A stretch of 33,971 nucleotides of DNA, taken from positions 1 through 33,971 of the forward strand of contig CATKHK010000172.1 of NCBI GenBank assembly GCA_949751835.1, given 5' to 3'. This document shows positions 9,352 through 18,400 of this stretch, piece by piece. The notes beneath the pieces are model-generated. The model made no database searches, was not told the DNA's origin, and saw nothing but the letters and a program-made list of their open reading frames with translations. How positions within the stretch are numbered: position 1 is the stretch's first letter; the number at the start of each line of letters is the position of its first letter. The translations under genes were made by a program, and so were the position numbers. The stretch is from Blepharisma japonicum. Taxonomy: Eukaryota > Ciliophora > Heterotrichea > Heterotrichida > Blepharismidae.

Positions 9352-10206
9352 TTAAATTCACCAAAAATCTAGAGAGCTTAGATGAGGGTAGAAACTTGTC
9401 TCTGAATTTTCACATTTTAACTGTTTTGTGAGAGCTTGCTGAGCTGAAATAGACCCCAGTTGCGAAAGAGGAAGACATGTTACTCCTCCTAGGTGGCTGT
9501 CCAGTCTTTCAGCTTCTTTTTGGTCTTCAATGTCCCATATCCTTATATTTTTATCATCACTTCCTGAAATAAGATGCTTCCCTGAAGGCAAAAATAAAAT
9601 TGAATTCACTCTTAATTTATGGCCAGCAAATGATCTAAATACTTCTTTTGTTTCAATAACCCGAATTCTTATAATCCTGTCCTCACCTACTGAAGCTAAT
9701 TTTTCCTTCTGATTTTTATAAAAATTCTACTATTTTAATTCAAAATTATTATAAATTTTCTTTCAAGCGTAAGAGTAAAAACCTTCCACATGGAGAGTAC
9801 ATAACCTGGTAAATTGCACAGCTTTCTCTCGCATGTGCTTCTTGTGAGTATTCATATTTGTTAACATCATGTATAAAGATTGTTTATCTGAGTTGCCAGA
9901 AGAAAGAAAATTACCACAAGGAGAATAGTATAATGAATTGACATCTGATTTGTGCGTGTAATAAGTATGAATTGTAGAATATCCATTTTCTTTACTCCAA
10001 ATCATTATTGTCTTGTCAGCACTTCCTGTTACAAAGTTGATAGAATTTAGACTAAAGCATATTGGCTTGATTGCTTTCCAATGCCCTTTGTAGGCACTAA
10101 AGAAACTTAGCATCACTGATTTTCAGATATTAAATACACTCTCTGTCACTGAGCCTGAACTGAACGATGAGGATTTATCTATTCAATCACTGAAAGAAGT
10201 TACCAT
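9352..10206 (-). CDS. WD40-repeat protein, C-terminal or separate gene
   Basis: The minus strand encodes at least five WD40 repeats. Examples are SAYKGHWKAIKPICFSLN...GSADKTIMIWSK, SDVNSLYYSPCGNFLSSG, ASVGEDRIIRIRVIE, and GKHLISGSDDKNIRIWDIED. A TGA codon supplies the repeat-closing Trp in SVFNIW. The chosen start is ATG 10206 (MVTSFSD) and the end TAA 9354-9352. Two or three single-base shifts interrupt the frame. The next upstream gene ends 85 bp away with the same kind of repeats and the same strand, so both may be one protein of about 12 repeats split by errors. WD40 propellers are protein-binding platforms; no partner can be named. Confidence 0.66.
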
Positions 10207-10291
10207 GGCTTGTGTATCACATTTTGTAAATGCTATGCATGTGCAGCAGCACACTCTTATTAATAATTATTTTAATTGAAATTAGCAGTAT

Positions 10292-11466
10292 TTAGCAGCT
10301 TAAATTGTTCATATTCCAAAACTTTATTGCTTTGTCTTTCCCATAAGTCGCAAAAATTGCATCACTATGAGAAATTGCTACTGAAGTAACCCAGTTTTTA
10401 TGTCCTTCAAATTGTCCATTCTTAATTTAGCTATCAAAATTCCACACTCTTATTTTGCAATCACTGCTTCCAGAAATTAACAAATCCTCATTTGGGTGAA
10501 AACAAACCGAGCTTACAGCTTTATCATGAAAAAACTCCCTAACATTTTCTATTTGTTTCTAAATCCCAAATGATTATTTTATTATCATTTTCAGCTGATA
10601 CCAAATATTTCCCACAAGGAGAAAACGTCATAGAATTGACATCGCCTTTATGCCCTTCAAAGATTTGTGTATCTTTCATATTCTTTATTTTTCATAAAAC
10701 AACATTTCAATAATTAGCAGAAGCGAAATATTTCCCAAAAGGACTAAGGCAAACACTTTTTATATCTTTCGCCACATTTCATTTGCTATTTCTTTCTCTT
10801 TTTCAATATCCCAAATTTTTATTGACTCAATAAAACTAGCTGAAGCAAGAAATCTCCCACATGAGAGATCGGATCCCATAACGGTGACATTTTAATATTT
10901 TGGGTTTGGTCATTCTCATAATCCCATCATTTGATAAACCACTCTGAGCTACTTGAAATTGAATATTTATCACATAAAGAAAATATTGCACAATAAACAT
11001 TGGATTTATGGGCATATTGATGATTTTGTTTTGAGTTTTCTCAGTCCCAAACCCTAATTGTATGATCATATGAGCCTGAACTAATAATTTCCTATTATGA
11101 GAGAAAGAAACAGAGGATATTGAATTTGTGTGCCCGCTGAGCTTTTTTAATAATTTTTTGAGTGTTTAAATTTCATATTAATATAAATTGTTTTGAACCT
11201 CCTGATACTATAAAGTTTCCAAAACTTGTAATAGCAGTTGTGTTAATAAAGTCTTCATGGCCCATTAAGGAAATCTGCCCGAAATTAAATTTTCCATCAT
11301 AGCATTTTTGAAATTTAGACTATATAAGCTGATATGAGAAAAATTCGTGTTGCTTAAATCGCAATTTTCAAAATTAGTTCTAATAATTAAATGAGAAATC
11401 TGATGCATTAAAAAAAATTGCTGCATTGCTTGCTGCTATAGAAATACCTTGGATTTCTTTTGACAT
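10292..11466 (-). CDS. WD40-repeat protein
   Basis: It begins at ATG 11466-11464 (MSKEIQGISIAASNAA) and is read to TAA 10294-10292 after FWNMNNLSC. WD40 repeats are plain: GHEDFINTTAITSFGNFIVS, SSGSYDHTIRVWD, GHKGDVNSMTFSPCGKYLVS, ISGSSDCKIRVWNF, GHKNWVTSVAISHSDAIFAT. Two TGA codons fall in typical positions (VWD-TGA-EN and IK-TGA-WDYE) and one TAA reads as Gln in FDS-TAA-IKNG. At least four single-base shifts are needed, mostly in A or T runs. The N-terminal 80 residues are not WD40 and not recognised. The gene is the last one before the inverted repeat arm that starts at 11490. Confidence 0.66.
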
Positions 11467-11489
11467 GAGTAAAATATAAATAACTATCT

Positions 11490-12120
11490 AAAAAGAACAT
11501 TGTAAGCAGCTTTATTTATATTGAAACTTTAGAATTTAGAAAGCAGTAAATGCTGACTTTGATCAAAATGACAAATAAAAAAGTCGAGATAGAAATTGCC
11601 AACTGAGAAAAATAAAGCCTAGCATCAAGATTTGGCAGACTGAAAAAATCAAAGTAAATATAGATGAGAAAGCATGAAAGTATGAGAAACCAGCCAAGGT
11701 GTTCAGCAAAAATCATTAGTGACAAAGGAAAGCTAGCTTAAAGCTTATTTTCTAAAACAATATCAATGAAAAAATTGAAAATCATTAGTGAAACCTTGGA
11801 AAAGAGTGAGCTTTACCTGAGGTCTGAGTTTAGTGAAAAAGGAGGTTGAGTAGAGATTATGAAAAAATTAATAGAAAAAGAAAATGCATAAATGTATATG
11901 CATATTTTCATTATTGAGAGTGAAATATTTTCCTTTGACTCCATAAACTTGATTAAAGGTTTTTTCTAAGGTTATATATAAGCTTTAAGGGCTCATAAAG
12001 TGTAGATGGTTGAAGTTTAATCCTTCAAGCAAGTTGGAAAGGAAATGCGTTGAGATCCCCAGTGATTTTAGGAGAGATTATCAAGGAATAAGAATACTGA
12101 CAGAGAAAATGGGTCTTTAA
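11490..12120 (+). pseudogene. 3' part of basic coiled-coil gene, copy B
   Basis: This is the inverted counterpart of 26838-27465. A single long plus-strand frame reads YIETLEFRK-TAA-MLTLIK, with GRLKKSK, SETLEKSELYLRSEF, EIMKKLIEKENA, SFDSINLIKGFF and an end at TAA 12118-12120. It has many TAA and TAG codons and a TGA, all fitting Gln or Trp. The 5' two thirds of the gene (present in copy A) are missing, and homology breaks at about 11490. The overlapping minus-strand frame, which looks like a membrane protein (LILSCFLIYIYFDFF), is judged to be the antisense shadow. The stop lies 3 bp from the stop of the convergent gene. Confidence 0.5.
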
Positions 12121-12123
12121 CAA

Positions 12124-13440
12124 TTAACTTAGGGTTACCTGTGTATTCTAAATATGATCTAATGAATGAGCATTCATATCTCATATCAGCGTGACAGAAC
12201 TTCGCTTGCATTTTGCATCTCTTACCGTCGATAAGACTGTTAAAGAACTCTTCCCTAACTCAGTCTCATTACCAGGAAGCAAATCTGCTTCAATTATAAT
12301 TATTTTATTAAACTTAATGACTATTACTCTGCCTTGAAGCGATTCCATAGCTTTCAAGTTTAGATTCTCTTCTCCAGTTAAATCTTTTATTATCCAAATC
12401 ATTCAAATACTTTGTCACATACTTTAACAGCGTTTATAGCTCCTCAGATCAAGTGGCATCCAGTTCGATCAATATGAGCTTCACATAATGCAATTTCATC
12501 GACACATACTTCGAAGAATGCTTTGGAGTGCAGTAAGCCTCTGATAAAGATCAAAAATATTACAACGGATAATGGAAAATTTCCTTTCGCTATTCAGAAA
12601 TTGGCCTTTTAACTGAGTATGTTTGGCTTATCATGTAATTGAGCTCTCTCTTTAGCTGCACCTAGTATTTCAGCTAATTTTCTTCACTTAAAGCTAACGA
12701 CCTGGCTTTAGTATAAGCTGAGTATGGAGGATTCCTCTTTTGCTCCAACTGCTTTAGCAAATCTTTGCAGATGAAAAGAAGATCGTACTCGACTACAGGC
12801 AAAGCAAAGTCTCAGTTAGTTTGAAGTATCAATAGCGTCGATGATTTTCTTTAAGTTTGAAGGGCTTGCTTCAATTTATTTGCCAATATTTATTTCAAGG
12901 TGTATAGTTTAATCATGTCTGAAAATGTATCAAATCATTTAAATCAGTTCTTCATTTCACTGGGCTTTAGCAAATTATTCTTAGGAATCTGCGGGTTGCA
13001 AGTTTAGCTCTGTGGCTATGAAGTATGATTAAAGTCTTGGACCTTCTCCTTAATGGCCAACAAATACTTTGATCAGTTTGAAAAATTTCTTCTTTTCCAA
13101 ATCAGTGATTCCATCAAGGCCAATATGTAAGGGGTTTCACTTAATTTATCTCGTTGCCTCCACACATTCCAATTGACTTCACAATCATAGTGGTGTTATT
13201 AAAAGTTTTGCGACTTTTAAGTTCAGGGCTTAAAATAAGTTTTTATTAAGGTTCATGAATTTTAGTCTCTTCAGATTTTTCTAGGGAATTTTTTCTTTGG
13301 GCTTCTAATGATCACCCTCTGCGGCCTTTTCTTTAAAAGGCTTGCTTCTGCAGAATCTTCTAGATACTCTTCTTGCTTTGCAGATTTAATTTCATTTTTA
13401 TCTTCTTCTGCTGAAGGAACAGAGACTATATTTTCTTTCG
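12124..13440 (-). pseudogene. Glu-rich protein with conserved C-terminal domain, copy B (5'-truncated)
   Basis: This is the inverted copy of the 3' part of 24737-26834. A Glu/Lys-rich stretch (SAKQEEYLEDSAEAS) leads into a globular region: SIGMCGGNE, FVGHQGEGPRLQSYFI, ELIQMIWYIFRHDQT, FHLQRFAKAVGAKEE, VDEIALCEAHIDRTG, then MESLQGRVIVIKFNK. TAA codons in HD-TAA-T (12911-12909), GK-TAA-I and I-TAA-MI are shared with copy A. Where copy A has shifts (A5 against A4 in GAKEE), this copy stays in frame, so comparing the two gives a better protein. The 5' end is cut at 13440, where it meets PAQR copy 2. The domain is not one I recognise. Confidence 0.5.
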
Positions 13441-14089
13441 ACTGCAGGGTGACTTTACAAATCCTGAGCATTATTTATCACGTTGGCCGATCTATGTGCT
13501 TGTGGTCTCAACTATGATCTGTTTATTATGTTCTTCATTTACCATTTATTTTGTGCACATTCCTACAAGTTTACAAATTTTCGAACGCATTCGACTAAGC
13601 AGGTATATCAATTTTGATTGCAAGGTCATTTTATCCTGAGATTTATTACATTTACTATTGCCATAAATGTAATTTATATTTAGAATTAGTTATTGCTTAT
13701 TTGGTTGGGGTAATCGGTATGTGCTCTCTTTTGGTATTTTTTTCAAGCTATACTCCATGCTTTAGTTAACCAAATGGAGATAGCTTTGTGGGACTATTTT
13801 TGATGTTGGGGCTTCTTGGATTGATTCCTTGCTTAAACTTATTTTTTATGTAAGGCATATTTAGACCTGATGCTTTAGATTTTGGGACTTCCTTATTGTA
13901 TGATATGGGTATGGCTTTGCGTTATATCATTAGGATGATGATTTATATTTTCAGAATCTATGAAAGATTTTGTCGTGGCAAACTGGACTTATCGGAAACT
14001 CTTATAATATTTGACACTGCTTTGTGCTTGCAACTGCAATAATTCATTATCTTGGGTTATTGATTCTTATTATACAAGGCAGAATTTAA
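13441..14089 (+). pseudogene. PAQR / adiponectin-receptor-like protein, 5'-truncated copy
   Basis: This piece starts just before TM1 (DFTNPEHYLSRWPIYVL) and carries the rest of a PAQR protein: ICLLCSSFTIYF, the D-TAA-A-G-I-S block, LYLELVIAYLVG, LIPCLNLFFM-TAA-G, MALRYIIRMMIYIFRIYERF, then GNSYNIWHCFVLATAIIHYL and a TAA stop at 14087-14089. The last motif matches the conserved G-x-S-x-x-x-x-H of PAQR C-termini, and its Trp is encoded by TGA at 14012. The N-terminal 190 residues present in the inverted copy at 8231-9205 are missing. The two pieces overlap for about 475 bp and together cover a full gene. Frame changes at A and T runs recur at similar places in both copies. Confidence 0.7.
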
Positions 14090-14203
14090 CTTGCTTAAGT
14101 ATAATCTTCTTTTTATTTTTTTATAAATAATTCTTGAAAAATTACCCAATGAGGTCAAAAAGCTCATTTAAATCATATAAAAAACTATAGGTTGCAATTA
14201 GTA

Positions 14204-15085
14204 TTATATTTCACTTCTTGTATCATCATTTTTGCGAGAGCTTTCTTCAACTAAAGATATTTCAAATGATTTCGATGGGTCTGCTCTCATAGAATTCCTC
14301 ATAAGTGAGACATCAAATGCTGGCTGCCTTACTGTTTCTTCTACATTTTCTCCGTCAGACTCTGTTATCTTATAAATCCCCAAAAACTGTCTCATGCTTT
14401 GCCATTCATCTTGCCTTACTTTTCTAAAAAGGTTGCATTAGAAGGGGTATCTATGCATATAAATAATCCTCCACTTTTCTGATTAAAGACTCATGATCTT
14501 TATATCTGTTCAACGCAGCGAATTTATTATTGTACGGTCCAAAAAACCTTCCCTAATTCTATTATTTCTCTTATTCACCAATTCTTCAGGGTTCACAGGA
14601 ATTTTCCTGCCTCTCATTTTCCTTCCTTCAAGCCACACATTCCTTGTATGTTCTTGATCCAAATTAAATATCAAGCTTTTGCATCTTGCTGCCACATGTC
14701 CCAGGGTTTTAAATAAATAGCAAGAAACACGAATTGATGAATAATCCATGTCTTTGCATTTTTCCTATTAAGATTCAAAGCTTTATATCTTCAGGATTAA
14801 CACAGAGAACGTCGTAAAACCTCTGAAATGACATCAATAACACTTCAGTGAACGACATGGATTTCACTGATGCGCAGCATGGGGCACCTACAAGAAACCC
14901 GATTTCTTCAAAATATTTATCATGGCTAAAGTTGTATAGCAAGCTTTAGAAATTGGATGATAAACTTCAACTTCTCCTGACATAATAAAATAAAGCGATC
15001 TGCTTGCTTCTCCTTTTTCAAATATTGAGTCTTCAGTATTTTTCAATTCAATATAAAAGTAGCTTACCAAACTTCAACTTTGTCC
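14204..15085 (-). pseudogene. Cyclic-nucleotide-binding-domain protein, C-terminal part
   Basis: The minus strand reads ELKNTEDSIFEKGEASRSLY, then FIMSGEVEVYHP, which is the beta-roll of a cNMP-binding domain, followed by FEEIGFLVGAP and SVKSMSFTEVLLMS. After it comes a basic tail (LEGRKMRGRKIPVNP) and an acidic end finishing DDTRSEI-TAA (14206-14204). This layout is typical of the cytoplasmic tail of ciliate CNBD-type potassium channels. Three or four shifts are needed. The 5' end, which should carry the TM helices, is lost at about 15085, where an unrelated plus-strand reading begins. The phosphate-binding cassette is poorly kept (GFLVGAPCCAS), so nucleotide binding is uncertain. Confidence 0.62.
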
Positions 15086-15490
15086 CTAGCTCACCCGGCT
15101 CAAGCCAAGAAACCGTCCATCACTCGGTCTAAAAAAGTCATCGTCTCTCACCTGGATAGCGAAGTTGAAGGAAATGAAATAAAATTAGGTAAAACTGAAT
15201 CTGAATCTCAAACTCAGTCCTCCCAGCATCAGACCCAAGAAGGTGTTATTTATCATGGGGAATTAAGCAATACAGCTAATCTATTAATTCTAGAAAATGC
15301 AAAGATGGATAGCTTAACCCAATACCCAATTGAAGATAGCACTATTAGTAAAGATAGAGTTGAAAGTGAAAGAGAATCAGAGAATGCTGAGCCTAAAGTA
15401 TTAGACATGCTAATCCAGAATCTCATCAAAAGTGAAATTGGCTACGATGGAAGAAAAAGAAATGAGTCATCCAAGGCAGAAAGACGTTTG
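15086..15490 (+). CDS. Hydrophilic Ser/Glu-rich segment fused to Cys-rich repeats
   Basis: This is an open frame of about 135 residues, rich in S, E, K and Q (KLGKTESESQTQSSQHQTQE), with no membrane segment. It continues without a break into the Cys repeats at 15495 (LDECTVSNCLTC). It looks like an intracellular tail or linker rather than the exposed start of a secreted protein, so the fusion may be a recombination join. There is no clean ATG; the frame abuts the CNBD fragment on the other strand at about 15085. The family is not recognised. Confidence 0.38.
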
Positions 15491-18400
15491 GATGAATGCA
15501 CAGTTTCTAATTGCTTAACTTGTACCACCGACTATACAACATGATGTGACACTTGTAAGGATGGATACAGTATCAGCAGTGATTCTAAATCTTGTGCATG
15601 CGGAGTGTCTGACTGCAAAACTTGCACCATCAGCCCAACAACCAGTTGCAATGCTTGTTATGATGGATATGCTCTCAGTTCTGATACTTTATCTTGCACA
15701 GTATGCTCAGTTTCTAACTGCAAAACTTGTATCACCGACTATATATCAAAATGTGACACTTGTAAGATGGATACACTGTAAGCAGTAATAATCTTACTTG
15801 CAATATAGCATGCGGAGTGTCTGACTGCAAAACTTGTACCACCAACCCAACAACAAAATGCGACACTTGTAAGGATGGATATGCTGCCAGCTCTGATGGA
15901 GCATCATGCATTTCAACATGCGGAGTGTCTAACTGCAAATCTTGTGAAAGCAGCTCAACAATCAAATGCATCACTTGCAATTATGAGTACACTGCTAATT
16001 CTGATGAATTATCTTGTACAATAGCATGCGGAGTTACTAACTGCAAAACTTGCTTGACTGGCTCAAGTACAGAATGTAGTACTTGTAATGATGGATTTTC
16101 TGTTTCTACAGATAAAATTATGTACATGCAGCGGGGGCTATTATGATGCTTCAATATCAACAGCTACTTGCTAAGCAAATGATACTACATGTGGAACTTG
16201 CTCAAATGGTGGTAGCTCAAAATGAGATACTTGCAAAGACTCATCAAATATGAGCAATTCTTGATCTCCAGGCACTTGCACTTGCAATACTGGATACTTT
16301 GATTCTAGTGCTTCTCAGTGCGTAACAAGTTACGATTCAACATGTAGTACATACTCTGGAAGCATTACTAATTGTGAAGAATGCAAAGTTAGACTCTTAA
16401 AATTGGAGCAAGACTCAGCAAATTTTATGTTTTAGATTAAATAGACATTTTAACAATAGTATAAAATATTAAATTATTTGGTGAAAATGTAAATTTTTAT
16501 TAATCAAAAATACATTTATCAATTGAATTAAATTTTTTAAGAATTATTAATAATAGATTTTTAGTGTCAATTCAAATGAAAGCAAATGCAAACTAAAATT
16601 ACTAATGCCATATGCTTTAAATATAAATTTGAATAATTTCCGATTATCAGAATTGTTTATTGAAATTTCCCGGATATGCAAAGATAAACTCATATGACTC
16701 AATCAAGCAAGCCAGGGCAATGTAAATGCGAAGCAAGCTATCATTGGGATGCTTCAATATCGACTACTACTTATCAAGCTTGCGATCCCACTTGCTCAAC
16801 TTACTCTGGATTAGGCAGTTCAAAATGCGATACTTGCAAAGACTCAACAAATATGAACCTTTCATCAGGAACTTTTACATGTAAAGACGGGTTTACCTGA
16901 AGTTCTGCATCATTATTATGCAAGTGCTCAATCGCTAATTGTTTAACGTGCTCAGCAACCACATATGGAAACTGTGAAGCATGTCAATCTGGATTTACAC
17001 TAGATTCTACATCAAATCTTGTGTGTGCTCAATTGTTAACTATAAGACTTGCTCAACAACTACTTATAGAACCTGCCAAAAATGCTATTCCGAATTTAGT
17101 TTGGATGCAACATCAAAATCTTGCACATGCTCATTAGCACCCTACGACACATGCTCAACTACAAGTTATGGGAAATGTGAGAAATGCAAAGCAAATGCTG
17201 ACTTAAAGGATGGGGCCTGTACTTACTCATCTAATTATTATCAAGACACAAGCAGCTACACAGCATGCACAAATTATTGTTTAACTGCACCACTGCTACA
17301 AAATAATCGACATGCGTTACTGGTGCATCTAAAAATACTACTGATAGCACATGCTCATGTGATGATGGATATTATCCTTCAGGTGGAAAATTCACTCAGT
17401 GTCCAACATCATGTTCTAAGTGTACTTCAGCTACTGCTTGCAAAGCCAATGCATCAACATCCAATGGTCTTTGTGCTTTCAATTCTGGATTTTATTTGAA
17501 CTCTACAAATGACTGTATAGCAACATACAACAACCTTTGTACTGCATGTGATGCAAATGATAGTAAGAAGTGCTCTGGATGTATTACTAATGCTGAGCTA
17601 ACTGGAACAACTTGTGCATGTACTGCTAATTCAGCATATGATTCTACTTCGAAAACCTGTGTTTGCAACTCTGGCTATACTTTATCAAATAGCAAATGCG
17701 TTGTTTGCAAGAAATATCTTGCACCTTCTTATGTAGTGAGTGCAGCTTATAGTACATCATATACATCTATCACTATAACATTTAAGGTTCCAGTCGATAT
17801 CACAGTTGATCCGACATGCTCCAAGACACGAACTTATGACTCTTATCAAAAAATGGGAAGTGGCCCGGTTTGCTCTTGGACTGATTCAAAGAGCTTTAAA
17901 ATTTCCTTAGGCTCAGGATTCACAATAAGAAGCGGCACTATTGATTTGGATGGCACCTATATTCTCAAGGATACCAAAGATACATGCACAACCAACTATC
18001 AAGCTTTAAGCACTTCAGTAACTATGGGATCCAACATAAGCCCGACAGCCAAACTATCAGGGCCAAGATCTATTTCCCTTGGATGTGGTTCTGATCCACT
18101 TACGTATTCAGCTGATAAGTCTTCAGGATCATTTGGGGGCAATCTTACTTATACATGGAGTGCTATAATGCCTCCTGCTCTTTCAAGTTTGACTAGTTAT
18201 ATTGCATCTACAGTAACTGTAACAGTCAAGAACTGGTTAAGTGATACTACAAGCTCAGCATCAGTGACAACATCGATTTCTCCTCAGCTATCATTGTCTG
18301 TTTCATTCGACTCAGGTAGTGAAATTTCAATGAAAGCTTCTGAAAGCAAGATGTTAAAGCTAAAGTGGCATCTGTTTGTGGAGGATCAACAAGTGCAATT

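Larger units (their letters stand above)
11490..13441. repeat. Inverted duplication, left arm (1.95 kb)
   Basis: This arm is the reverse complement of 25516-27465, at roughly 90% identity by eye with small indels throughout. It carries the ends of two convergent genes. The left boundary at about 11490 meets the WD40 gene and the right boundary at about 13441 meets a PAQR piece. The arms are 12 kb apart. Divergence between arms is too high for an assembly duplicate of a single locus. Confidence 0.7.

Noticed and set aside
11516-11725. Minus-strand membrane-like protein, with a relative at 27226-27441
   Set aside because: The opposite strand gives a longer charged coiled coil continuous with the rest of that gene in both copies.
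16389-16675. DNA transposon with terminal inverted repeats
   Set aside because: The ends (TTAGACTC and CCCGGAT) are not inverted repeats and no frame is present.
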